64,000 bases of DNA from Ectothiorhodospiraceae bacterium (GTDB lineage Bacteria; Pseudomonadota; Gammaproteobacteria; HK1). The stretch spans positions 124,001-188,000 of the forward strand of contig JACKNM010000011.1 of the NCBI GenBank assembly GCA_024234875.1, read 5' to 3'. This document shows positions 26,280 to 33,872 of the stretch, one piece after another. The position numbers and the translations under genes are program-made. A model generated the notes under the pieces. It did not search any database. It was not told the origin of the DNA and saw only the letters and a list, made by a program, of their open reading frames with translations. How positions within the stretch are numbered: the first letter of the stretch is position 1; every line of letters begins with the position of its first letter.

Positions 26280-27266
26280 ATGATCAAGAATTTCCTTGCC
26301 GCAACAGTCGTGTCGCTGGCCCTGACGGCCAACGCGGCCTTGGCCGAGATCCAGCTCAAGATCGCGACCGATTCAGGGGACCGCAACTCTCCCTCCGGGC
26401 AAGCGATTGCCAACTGGGCGAAGGCGATCGAGAGTGGTTCGAAGGGTGAGGTCAAGGTCCGCGTCTTCTACCAGAATGAACTCGGTGGACAGCTCGAGGT
26501 GTTCGACCTGTTCGCCGCGGGCGAAGTCGACTTGATGCTCTCGTGGCCGTCGACTTCCTACGACAAGCGAATCGGCATCCTGAACACCCCGTACATGGTG
26601 ACCTCCTGGGAAGGCGCATTCGAGGCCTACAAGCCGGGTGGCTGGGTCAACAGTGTCCTGAACGTGGTGTTCAATGACATCGGAATGAAGTACTTCGGTG
26701 CATGGCCGGAAGGCTTCAGCGGTGTCGCGACTCGAGGCTCCTATGCAACCACCATCGCCGGCGCCAAGGGCATCAAGGTTCGCACGCCTCCGCTGTTCCC
26801 TTTCCCGCAGATCCTGGAATCTATGGGCTATCAGACTGCCGCAATCGATTGGGGTGAGGTCTATACCTCCATCCAGACGGGGGTCGTCGACGGTGACGCA
26901 GGCAATGTCATCTACTGGGACTACGAGTACTTCCGAGACGTCCTCGACTACTACGTGCGCACCAAGCACACCTTCGTGACCGGGAATCTCCTGGCCAACC
27001 TCGAGAGCTACAACAAACTATCCCCGGAGCATCAGAAGCTTGTCGAGGACTCGGCGGTGGCCGAGATGGCAAAGCAGTTCGAAGCCGCGCGCGCAACAGA
27101 CCAGAAGTATGTCGATCTCGCGATTGCGGCAGGTATGAAGTACTTCGAACTGACCGACGGGCAGCTCGCGCCGATCGCGGACAAAGTCCGCGCCGAGGTC
27201 TGGTCTCAGATGGAGCCCGACATCGGAAAGGACATCATGGCGCTCATTCGTGCACGAGTGAAGTAG
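26280..27266 (+). CDS. TRAP transporter solute-binding protein (DctP family)
   Basis: The ATG at 26280 has an AGGA Shine-Dalgarno 8 nt upstream. The 328-residue product begins with a signal peptide (MIKNFLAATVVSLALTANAA, cleaved after ALA). DctP features follow: FYQNELGGQLEVFDLFAAGE, KGIKVRTPPLFPFPQILESM and YTSIQTGVVDGDAGNVIYWD. It captures ligand in the periplasm for the DctQM permease. Ligand is unknown, but co-localised sarcosine and dimethylglycine enzymes suggest an N-methylated glycine or a precursor. Confidence 0.9.
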   Translation: MIKNFLAATVVSLALTANAALAEIQLKIATDSGDRNSPSGQAIANWAKAIESGSKGEVKVRVFYQNELGGQLEVFDLFAAGEVDLMLSWPSTSYDKRIGILNTPYMVTSWEGAFEAYKPGGWVNSVLNVVFNDIGMKYFGAWPEGFSGVATRGSYATTIAGAKGIKVRTPPLFPFPQILESMGYQTAAIDWGEVYTSIQTGVVDGDAGNVIYWDYEYFRDVLDYYVRTKHTFVTGNLLANLESYNKLSPEHQKLVEDSAVAEMAKQFEAARATDQKYVDLAIAAGMKYFELTDGQLAPIADKVRAEVWSQMEPDIGKDIMALIRARVK

Positions 27267-27326
27267 CCCAGCGGGGCCGCGGCGCCGAGCGCCGCGGCCC
27301 ACCGACTCAATCAAGGGAGAGACCAG

Positions 27327-27845
27327 ATGGGCTACTGGTTCGGCAAACTCGACCGGGCACTGATGTGGGCCATGCAAGCGATCATCATCGTCGCGAATCT
27401 GGTCGTGACGGGACTGGTGTTGTTCCTGGTGCTCGCCCGCTTCGTCCTTGGATGGTCGGTCGTCGGAGTTCTGGAGCTGGCGACGTTGGCAGCGATGTGG
27501 CTCTACATGTGTGGCGCCGTGGTGGCCGCGCGTAACAAGGAGCACTTGGTCGTCGACTTCCTCAGTCTCTCCCTGACCACGCCCCGCGCCCGAGCGATGC
27601 ACGAGTTGGCGGTCTCCCTGATCATGGTCATTCTGAGCCTCTTCTTCATCAAGCTGGCCCATGACATGGTCGGCTGGTCGATCAAGCGCCCGCAAACCAC
27701 AGCTGCATTGGGCCTGCCACTGATGATGTCACAATCTGCAATCGTTCTCGCGTCGGTCCTTTGCGCAGCCTACGCGCTCCGCGATCTGGTCATCGCGGCA
27801 AAGCGCCTCAACCGAGGGGGCGGCTCCTCCTCGACGGTAGCCTGA
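27327..27845 (+). CDS. TRAP transporter small permease (DctQ family)
   Basis: The 172-residue membrane protein has four hydrophobic segments, typical of DctQ: near 12-36 (MQAIIIVANLVVTGLVLFLV), 50-70, 92-112 and 128-155. GAVVAARNKEHLVVDFLSLS is the conserved loop between helices. The start has GGGAGAG about 8 nt upstream. It lies 60 bp after dctP and 3 bp before dctM, so the three form one operon. Confidence 0.9.
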   Translation: MGYWFGKLDRALMWAMQAIIIVANLVVTGLVLFLVLARFVLGWSVVGVLELATLAAMWLYMCGAVVAARNKEHLVVDFLSLSLTTPRARAMHELAVSLIMVILSLFFIKLAHDMVGWSIKRPQTTAALGLPLMMSQSAIVLASVLCAAYALRDLVIAAKRLNRGGGSSSTVA

Positions 27846-27848
27846 GCG

Positions 27849-29153
27849 ATGGCGGCGCTATTCGGCATCGCCTTGTTGATGGCGCTCATGATCTTCGGCG
27901 TCCCGGTCGCGTGGTCATTTGCCGGCGTGCTGATGTTTCTCGTATGGGCCTATGACGTCAACACGGCGACCCTTCTGTTACAAGGGTTTCGTTCGCTCGA
28001 CTCGGTGATTCTCCTGGCGCTGCCCCTTTTCGTGCTTGCGGGCTACCTGATGCAAAGCGGAGGCGTTGCCCGTCGTCTGATCAGCTTCATGTCGTTGACG
28101 CTGAGAGGGCGAAAAGGCGGTCTTGGCGGGGCGATGGTTCTGTCATCCGGCGTCTTCGGGGCAATCTCCGGAACGGCCACGGCCGCGGTCGCCTCCATCG
28201 GAACGATCATGGTCGACCCGCTGGCGCAGCGCGGCTACCCGCGCGGGTACACCAGCGCTCTCCTGGGAGCATCTTCCCTTCTGGGAATCCTGATCCCGCC
28301 ATCGATCACGCTCATTCTGTTCGGGGTCGTCACGCGACAGTCCATAACCGCGTTGTTCGCCGCCACGATCGTTCCCGGCGTCCTGCTGATGGTCGGTCTG
28401 ATTATCTTCAACAAGATCGCTACGCGACAGCTCCTCCAGGATACGCCTGAACGACTTGCGGCGTTGAAGGCGCAAGACGCCGGCGAGCATGCAGCGACTG
28501 CGACCCTGAGGGCGCTTCCAGCGTTGATGATGCCAGTCATCATCCTCGGTGGAATCTACGGTGGTGTTTTCACACCCACCGAAGCCGCTGCGGTAGCACT
28601 GTTCCTGGCCGTCTTGATCGGGTTCTTCGTCTATCGCGATCTCACCATCGAGCGGTTCCGACGAAGCCTCCTGGAAGCAGGGGAAACCACGGGGACAATC
28701 ATCCTGATCCTTCTGTTCTCGTTCATGATCGGGAGAATCATGGTAGCCGAGAGCGTCCCACAAGAGCTGACCTCGGCAGTCGCTCAGATAACCGAAAACA
28801 AGATCCTGATCCTGATTCTGGTCAACGCGTTTCTCATCTTCGTCGGCATGATCATGGACGACCTGTCGGTGACCGTCGTCATTGCACCTCTGATGATGCC
28901 GTTGCTGGTCGCGCAAGGTGTCGACCCGGTTCACTATGCCGCGATTGTCGCCTGCTCGGTCGTGATTGGGGCCAACAGTCCACCTGTCGCACCGATCCTC
29001 TACATGGCTTGCAGAATCGGAAAGGTGTCGATTCACAAGGCGGTCATGCCGGCAATCAGGATCATATTCATGGTTGCTCTTCCCGTTCAGCTGCTTGTGA
29101 CGTTCGTTCCCGAGCTCTCCCTATTCCTTCCGAGGTTGTTGGGTCTGCGCTGA
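27849..29153 (+). CDS. TRAP transporter large permease (DctM family)
   Basis: This 434-residue, strongly hydrophobic protein has about 12 membrane segments and the DctM signatures LPLFVLAGYLMQSGGVARRL, GAISGTATAAVASIGTIM and LLGILIPPSITLILFGV. The second half holds GGIYGGVFTPTEAAAVALFL and ANSPPVAPILYM. It uses a sodium gradient to move substrate handed over by the DctP protein. Length is normal and no frameshift is seen. Base composition is visibly less G+C-rich than the core genes. Confidence 0.93.
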   Translation: MAALFGIALLMALMIFGVPVAWSFAGVLMFLVWAYDVNTATLLLQGFRSLDSVILLALPLFVLAGYLMQSGGVARRLISFMSLTLRGRKGGLGGAMVLSSGVFGAISGTATAAVASIGTIMVDPLAQRGYPRGYTSALLGASSLLGILIPPSITLILFGVVTRQSITALFAATIVPGVLLMVGLIIFNKIATRQLLQDTPERLAALKAQDAGEHAATATLRALPALMMPVIILGGIYGGVFTPTEAAAVALFLAVLIGFFVYRDLTIERFRRSLLEAGETTGTIILILLFSFMIGRIMVAESVPQELTSAVAQITENKILILILVNAFLIFVGMIMDDLSVTVVIAPLMMPLLVAQGVDPVHYAAIVACSVVIGANSPPVAPILYMACRIGKVSIHKAVMPAIRIIFMVALPVQLLVTFVPELSLFLPRLLGLR

Positions 29154-29624
29154 GCGCAACGGCAGTGCGTCTGAAGCGAGCTTGCGGCGCTGGATTCTCG
29201 GACGTACCTCCGTGCTTCATGTTGGGTTGAAGGCGCATCTCTCGGGCAGCATTGCGGACTTCAGTGCCTACCTATCCTCAAGGCAAGTCGGCCAAGAGCC
29301 CTCCGGTCGATCCGGGATCTCGATGGCCATGCGTTGGCCCTTCGGTGGCCCGGGGGGTGGCGGGGTCCGAAGGGACCGTGACCGAGCCGCTTCGTGCGTG
29401 TGGTGAGACGAAATCCCGGGGACGGGAACTGGTGGGCTGTGGATGACGACGGTGCCGGTTGCTCTTCGTGTACGGGAGCGGGGGCGTAGTCTCGATGCGC
29501 GTTCGTGGTGCCGTGAGGGGCAATGGCGCCAGAGCATGGGACTACAGAGACTGCCCGGGAGGGATTTCCCGTTCACGTCAAGAGAGCAGTGTCGGTCAGT
29601 GCTTCGACCACCGAGAGGAAGACC
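29154..29624. other. 471-bp gap between dctM and the dehydrogenase gene
   Basis: No coding frame with recognisable features is present. The stretch is long for an operon gap, so the dehydrogenase may have its own promoter. I looked for a glycine-type riboswitch and saw no convincing aptamer. Confidence 0.4.
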
Positions 29625-32051
29625 ATGAAGAACCATGCTCGCGTCGTCGTCATTGGGGGAGGTGTCGTCGGCTGCTCGGTGCTCTATCACCTGGCCCGTG
29701 AGGGTTGGTCGGACGTCATGCTCCTGGAACGCGACGAGTTGACCTCCGGGTCGACCTGGCACGCAGCGGGGGGCTGTCACACGATCAATGGCGATCCGAA
29801 CGTCGCGAAACTACAGAAATACACGATCGAGCTCTACCGGGAGATCGAGGAGTTGAGCGGTCAGGCGACCGGATTCCACATGACCGGCGGTCTGATGATG
29901 GCGTCCACTCCGGAGCGTTTCGACTGGCTCAAGTCGACCATGGCGAAGGGCCGGTACCAGAACATCGAGGCGGAGGTCGTTACACCCGAGGAGGCGCACG
30001 AGCTGATGCCATTGCTCGATCCGTCTCAGTTCGTCGGTGGCCTACGTACGTTCGTGGATGGGCATCTCGACCCTGCTGGCGTCACCTACGCCTATGCCAA
30101 GTCGGCGCGAAAGCTTGGCGCCGCGGTCCACACCCATACGATGGTAAAGGACTTACAGCGCAGTGGGACGGGCGGTTGGACCGTGGTCACCGACCGGGGG
30201 AACGTCACGTGCGACCACGTCGTCAATGCCGGTGGACTCTGGGCCCGAGAGGTCGGTCGGATGGTTGGCGTGGAGCTGCCGATCCTTGCCATGGAGCACA
30301 TGTATCTGATTACAGAGGACATGCCGGAGGTTGCCGAAATCAACCGGACCACCGGCAAGGAGGTTTGTCACGTCGTCGACTTCGACGGGGAGTTGTACCT
30401 CCGGCAGGAGCGCGGCGGCATGCTGATGGGGACCTACGAGAAGGCCTGCGTGCCCTGGTCCGAGCGGGAGACGCCCTGGGACTTCGGACACGAGCTGTTG
30501 CCGCCCGATGTCGACCGCATCGCACCGAGTCTCGAGGTCGGGTTTCGGCATTTTCCGGCATTTGAGAACGCTGGCATCAAGCAGATCATCAACGGTCCTT
30601 TCACCTTCGCTCCCGACGGCAACCCACTGGTCGGTCCGATCCGAGGCCTTCCCGGGATGTGGGCGGCCTGTGGTGTCATGGCGGGCTTCAGCCAGGGTGG
30701 AGGAGTGGGGCTCGCGCTCGCCAACTGGATCATCCACCGCGACCCCGGCTTCGATGTCTGGGCGATGGACGTCGCGCGGTACGGGGAGTGGACTACCGCC
30801 GAGTACACCAGCAAAAAAGTGCAGGAGAACTATTCTCGCCGTTTCTCGATCAGGTTTCCCAACGAGGAGCTGCAAGCCTGCCGACCCTACAAGACGACCC
30901 CGATTCATGACCAGCTCCTGGCGAAGGGGGCTCGGATGGGCGATGGCTGGGGCATGGAGGTGCCGCTGTGGTATGCGCCCGATGGGGTCAGAGATGTCTT
31001 CTCCTGGCATCGCTCAACCGACTTCGAGCACGTGAAGGCCGAGGTCGCCGGCGTGCGCGAGAGTGTTGGCATCGCGGACATCTCCGGCTACTCCAAGTTC
31101 TGGGTGCAGGGGTCGGGAGCGCGCGCCTTCCTGGACAAGGTCCTCGCCTGCAACCTGCCGATGCCAGGTCGGACGACGCTTGCGCCGATGCTCAACGCGG
31201 ACGGCAAGTTGATTGGGGATCTCTCGCTGGCGTCTCTGGGCGAGATGGAATTCTTCCTGGCCGGCTCCGGCATGGCCGAGAACTACTACCTGCGCTGGTG
31301 GGAGGAGCACATGCCCGCCGACGGAACTGTACGGATCCAGGCCGCCGGGCTCGGGTTGGCCGGCCTCGCAATCGCGGGGCCGAACGCCCGCCGGGTGCTG
31401 GAAAAGGTGACTCGCGAGGATGTCTCGAACGAAGGCTTCCGCTTCATGTCGGTCAGAAGAATGGTGGTCGGTCTCGCGCCTTGCCTGGTCGTACGTATCA
31501 GCTTTACCGGCGATCTCGGTTTCGAGATCTGGATGAAACCGGAGTACCAACGCCACGTCTATGAACGGCTGCTCGCGGCAGGCGAGGAGTTCGGTATCCA
31601 GCATTTCGGCCTGCGAGCTCTGAATTCGATGCGGCTGGAGAAGAACTTCGGAAGCTGGGCGCGGGAGTACCGTCCCCTCTACGGTCCCCTGGAGGCCGGG
31701 CTCGAGCGTTTCGTCGCCTATGACAAGGACGCTGATTTCATCGGCAAGGAGGCCGCGATCAGCGAGCGCGAGTCGGGAGGGGAACTCCGACTCAAGGCGT
31801 TCGTGGTGGAGGCCAGGGATGCCGACGTGATCGGTGACGAGCCGATCTGGCGCAACGGTACCGTCGTCGGCTGGGTGACCTCGGGAGGCTTCGCGCATAA
31901 CTCTGGTGTCTCGATGGCGCTCGGTTATGTCCCAAAGGAGCACGCGAACGTTGATTCTGGCTGGGAGGTGGAGCTGCTAGGTGAGCGTCTGAAGGCGCGT
32001 GTCCAACATGTGCCGATCTGGGATGCGGGTGGGGAGCGGATGCGCGGCTGA
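29625..32051 (+). CDS. dimethylglycine/sarcosine dehydrogenase-like flavoprotein
   Basis: The ATG at 29625 follows AGAGGAAG at good spacing and gives 808 residues. The N-terminal FAD domain opens with VVVIGGGVVGCSVLYHLARE and has LTSGSTWHAAGGCHTINGDP, as in DMGDH/SARDH. A linker (FAO_M) and a C-terminal GcvT-like folate domain follow (FRFMSVRRMVVGLAPCLVVR; FGLRALNSMRLEKNFGSWAR). It oxidatively demethylates dimethylglycine or sarcosine, passing the methyl group to tetrahydrofolate. The two substrates cannot be separated from sequence. It sits between the TRAP operon and the sox operon. Confidence 0.88.
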   Translation: MKNHARVVVIGGGVVGCSVLYHLAREGWSDVMLLERDELTSGSTWHAAGGCHTINGDPNVAKLQKYTIELYREIEELSGQATGFHMTGGLMMASTPERFDWLKSTMAKGRYQNIEAEVVTPEEAHELMPLLDPSQFVGGLRTFVDGHLDPAGVTYAYAKSARKLGAAVHTHTMVKDLQRSGTGGWTVVTDRGNVTCDHVVNAGGLWAREVGRMVGVELPILAMEHMYLITEDMPEVAEINRTTGKEVCHVVDFDGELYLRQERGGMLMGTYEKACVPWSERETPWDFGHELLPPDVDRIAPSLEVGFRHFPAFENAGIKQIINGPFTFAPDGNPLVGPIRGLPGMWAACGVMAGFSQGGGVGLALANWIIHRDPGFDVWAMDVARYGEWTTAEYTSKKVQENYSRRFSIRFPNEELQACRPYKTTPIHDQLLAKGARMGDGWGMEVPLWYAPDGVRDVFSWHRSTDFEHVKAEVAGVRESVGIADISGYSKFWVQGSGARAFLDKVLACNLPMPGRTTLAPMLNADGKLIGDLSLASLGEMEFFLAGSGMAENYYLRWWEEHMPADGTVRIQAAGLGLAGLAIAGPNARRVLEKVTREDVSNEGFRFMSVRRMVVGLAPCLVVRISFTGDLGFEIWMKPEYQRHVYERLLAAGEEFGIQHFGLRALNSMRLEKNFGSWAREYRPLYGPLEAGLERFVAYDKDADFIGKEAAISERESGGELRLKAFVVEARDADVIGDEPIWRNGTVVGWVTSGGFAHNSGVSMALGYVPKEHANVDSGWEVELLGERLKARVQHVPIWDAGGERMRG

Positions 32052-32323
32052 TGTCCGACATTCGCGCAGTGGGCGCAGGTCGTGCTCGTGCGAGGTCTGT
32101 AACACGGGGCGTGAAGTCCCAAGACTCGGGAACGAGAGAGGACGCGCGCACCGGTCCGTCGTGCCAGGGGCATTTCGAACTGCGTACGCGTGGGCGAACT
32201 ACGACTGGGTTCGGGGTTGGGCTGGGCTGCTCGCGGGCCGTGCACGGACGACTCCGAGAGGCAGTGGTGCGGAGCATCCCTGGTCGGGAGCCCGAATGAC
32301 AGATCCGAGCTGGAGCGAAGCCG

Positions 32324-33583
32324 ATGCAACGCTATAACGCGCTGTCCGTCCTCTGGGGTGGGCTGACGGGGCAGCGCCACTGGAAGAAGGTCTGGGGCGA
32401 AGCCGAACCCAAGCAGCATTACGACGTGGTCATCGTCGGCGGCGGCGGGCACGGCCTCGCTACCGCCTATTACCTGGCCAAGGAGCATGGGCTGCGTAGG
32501 GTCGCAGTGCTGGAGAAGGGCTGGCTCGGGGGCGGCAATGCTGGCCGCAACACCACGATCATACGGTCGAACTACATGATCGAGGGCAACACCGAGTTCT
32601 ACGAGCATTCGCTAAAGCTCTGGGAGAACCTCTCCCACGAGCTCAACTTCAATGTGATGTTCAGTCAGCGCTCGCATTTGACCCTGGTGTTTACTCCGTC
32701 CCAGCGCGACGCGATGGCGCGGCGATACAACATCATGCGACTCAACGGTATCGATGGGGAGTTTTGGAACCAGGACAGGCTGCGCCACGAAGTGCCGCAT
32801 CTGAATTTCGATGGTGGCCGCCTGCCGATTCTGGGTGCCTATGTGCAGCCGCGCGCTGGCACCGCGCGACACGACGCGGTGAACTGGGGCTATGCGCGCG
32901 CGGCCACTGCGCTGGGCGTCGACATTCTCCAGAACTGTGAGGTTACCGGCTTCATCAGAAAGGCGGGCGAGCTGGTTGGCGTCGAGACGTCCAGGGGGGA
33001 GATCCTGGCAGACAAGATCGGGCTCGCGGTTGCGGGACACACCTCGGTGCTCGCGCACAAGGCGGGTCTCGGCAAGCTGCCATTGGAGACCCACAAGCTC
33101 CAGGCGTATGTGTCCGAGCCGGTCAAGCCGTTGATCGACCAGGTGATCGTGTTCGGTGGTTTCGGGCATTTCTACATCAGCCAGTCCGACAAGGGTGGGC
33201 TGGTCTATGGAGGGGATCTCGACACCTACAACTCATATGCGCAGAAGGGGAACCTGCCGGTCTACGCGGACGTTGCGGCTGCGGCGATGCAGATATTCCC
33301 GTGTCTCGGAAGGGTGAAGCTGCTGCGCCAGTGGGCGGGTGTCATGGACATGTCGATGGACGGCTCGCCGTTCATTACCAAGACTCATATTCCGAATCTC
33401 TATCTGAACGCGGGCTGGTGCTACGGCGGCTTCAAGGCGACGCCGGGATCGGGCCACACCTTCGCCCATACGATCGCGAACGACGAGCCGCACTGGGCCA
33501 ACCGGCTGCTCACGCTCGAACGCTACCGCGAAGGCCGCCTGATCGACGAGTCGGGGCATGGCCCAGTTCCGAAGCTGCAATGA
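32324..33583 (+). CDS. soxB: sarcosine oxidase beta subunit SoxB
   Basis: The 419-residue flavoprotein has an FAD dinucleotide motif (VVIVGGGGHGLATAYYLAKE), WLGGGNAGRNTTIIRSNYMI, and the segment RHDAVNWGYARAA near residue 183. In the heterotetrameric enzyme a His in this region carries covalent FMN. Length is typical of SoxB. It is the first of soxB-D-A-G, which demethylates sarcosine to glycine with O2 and tetrahydrofolate. Confidence 0.95.
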   Translation: MQRYNALSVLWGGLTGQRHWKKVWGEAEPKQHYDVVIVGGGGHGLATAYYLAKEHGLRRVAVLEKGWLGGGNAGRNTTIIRSNYMIEGNTEFYEHSLKLWENLSHELNFNVMFSQRSHLTLVFTPSQRDAMARRYNIMRLNGIDGEFWNQDRLRHEVPHLNFDGGRLPILGAYVQPRAGTARHDAVNWGYARAATALGVDILQNCEVTGFIRKAGELVGVETSRGEILADKIGLAVAGHTSVLAHKAGLGKLPLETHKLQAYVSEPVKPLIDQVIVFGGFGHFYISQSDKGGLVYGGDLDTYNSYAQKGNLPVYADVAAAAMQIFPCLGRVKLLRQWAGVMDMSMDGSPFITKTHIPNLYLNAGWCYGGFKATPGSGHTFAHTIANDEPHWANRLLTLERYREGRLIDESGHGPVPKLQ

Positions 33584-33596
33584 ATAGGCAAGATCG

Positions 33597-33872
33597 ATGC
33601 TCCGAATCCCCTGTCCCTTTTGCGGTCCCCGGGACCATGCCGAGTTCTCCTACGAAGGAGATGCCACCGTGGCCTATCCGCCACTTGATGCCTCACGAGA
33701 GGATTGGTTCGAGGCGGTGTTCCTTCGCGCCAACCCGTGCGGCGCGCATCGCGAGATGTGGCACCACGTGCAGGGTTGTCGCGCCTTCGTCGTCGTCGAG
33801 CGCGACACGCTGACTCATGAGATCAAGGGGGCTCGGCTCGCTCACCGGCCCACCGCGGAGGCCATCCAATGA
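33597..33872 (+). CDS. soxD: sarcosine oxidase delta subunit SoxD
   Basis: The 91-residue SoxD has the zinc-binding start LRIPCPFCGPRDHAEFSYEG and the conserved LRANPCGAHREMWHHVQGCR. It lies 13 bp after soxB and overlaps the soxA start by 4 bp (ATGA), so translation is coupled. Length and motifs match the family fully. Confidence 0.95.
   Translation: MLRIPCPFCGPRDHAEFSYEGDATVAYPPLDASREDWFEAVFLRANPCGAHREMWHHVQGCRAFVVVERDTLTHEIKGARLAHRPTAEAIQ

Noticed and set aside
29154..29624. Glycine riboswitch before the dehydrogenase gene
   Set aside because: The context suggested it, but no aptamer-like core or paired conserved boxes could be recognised.
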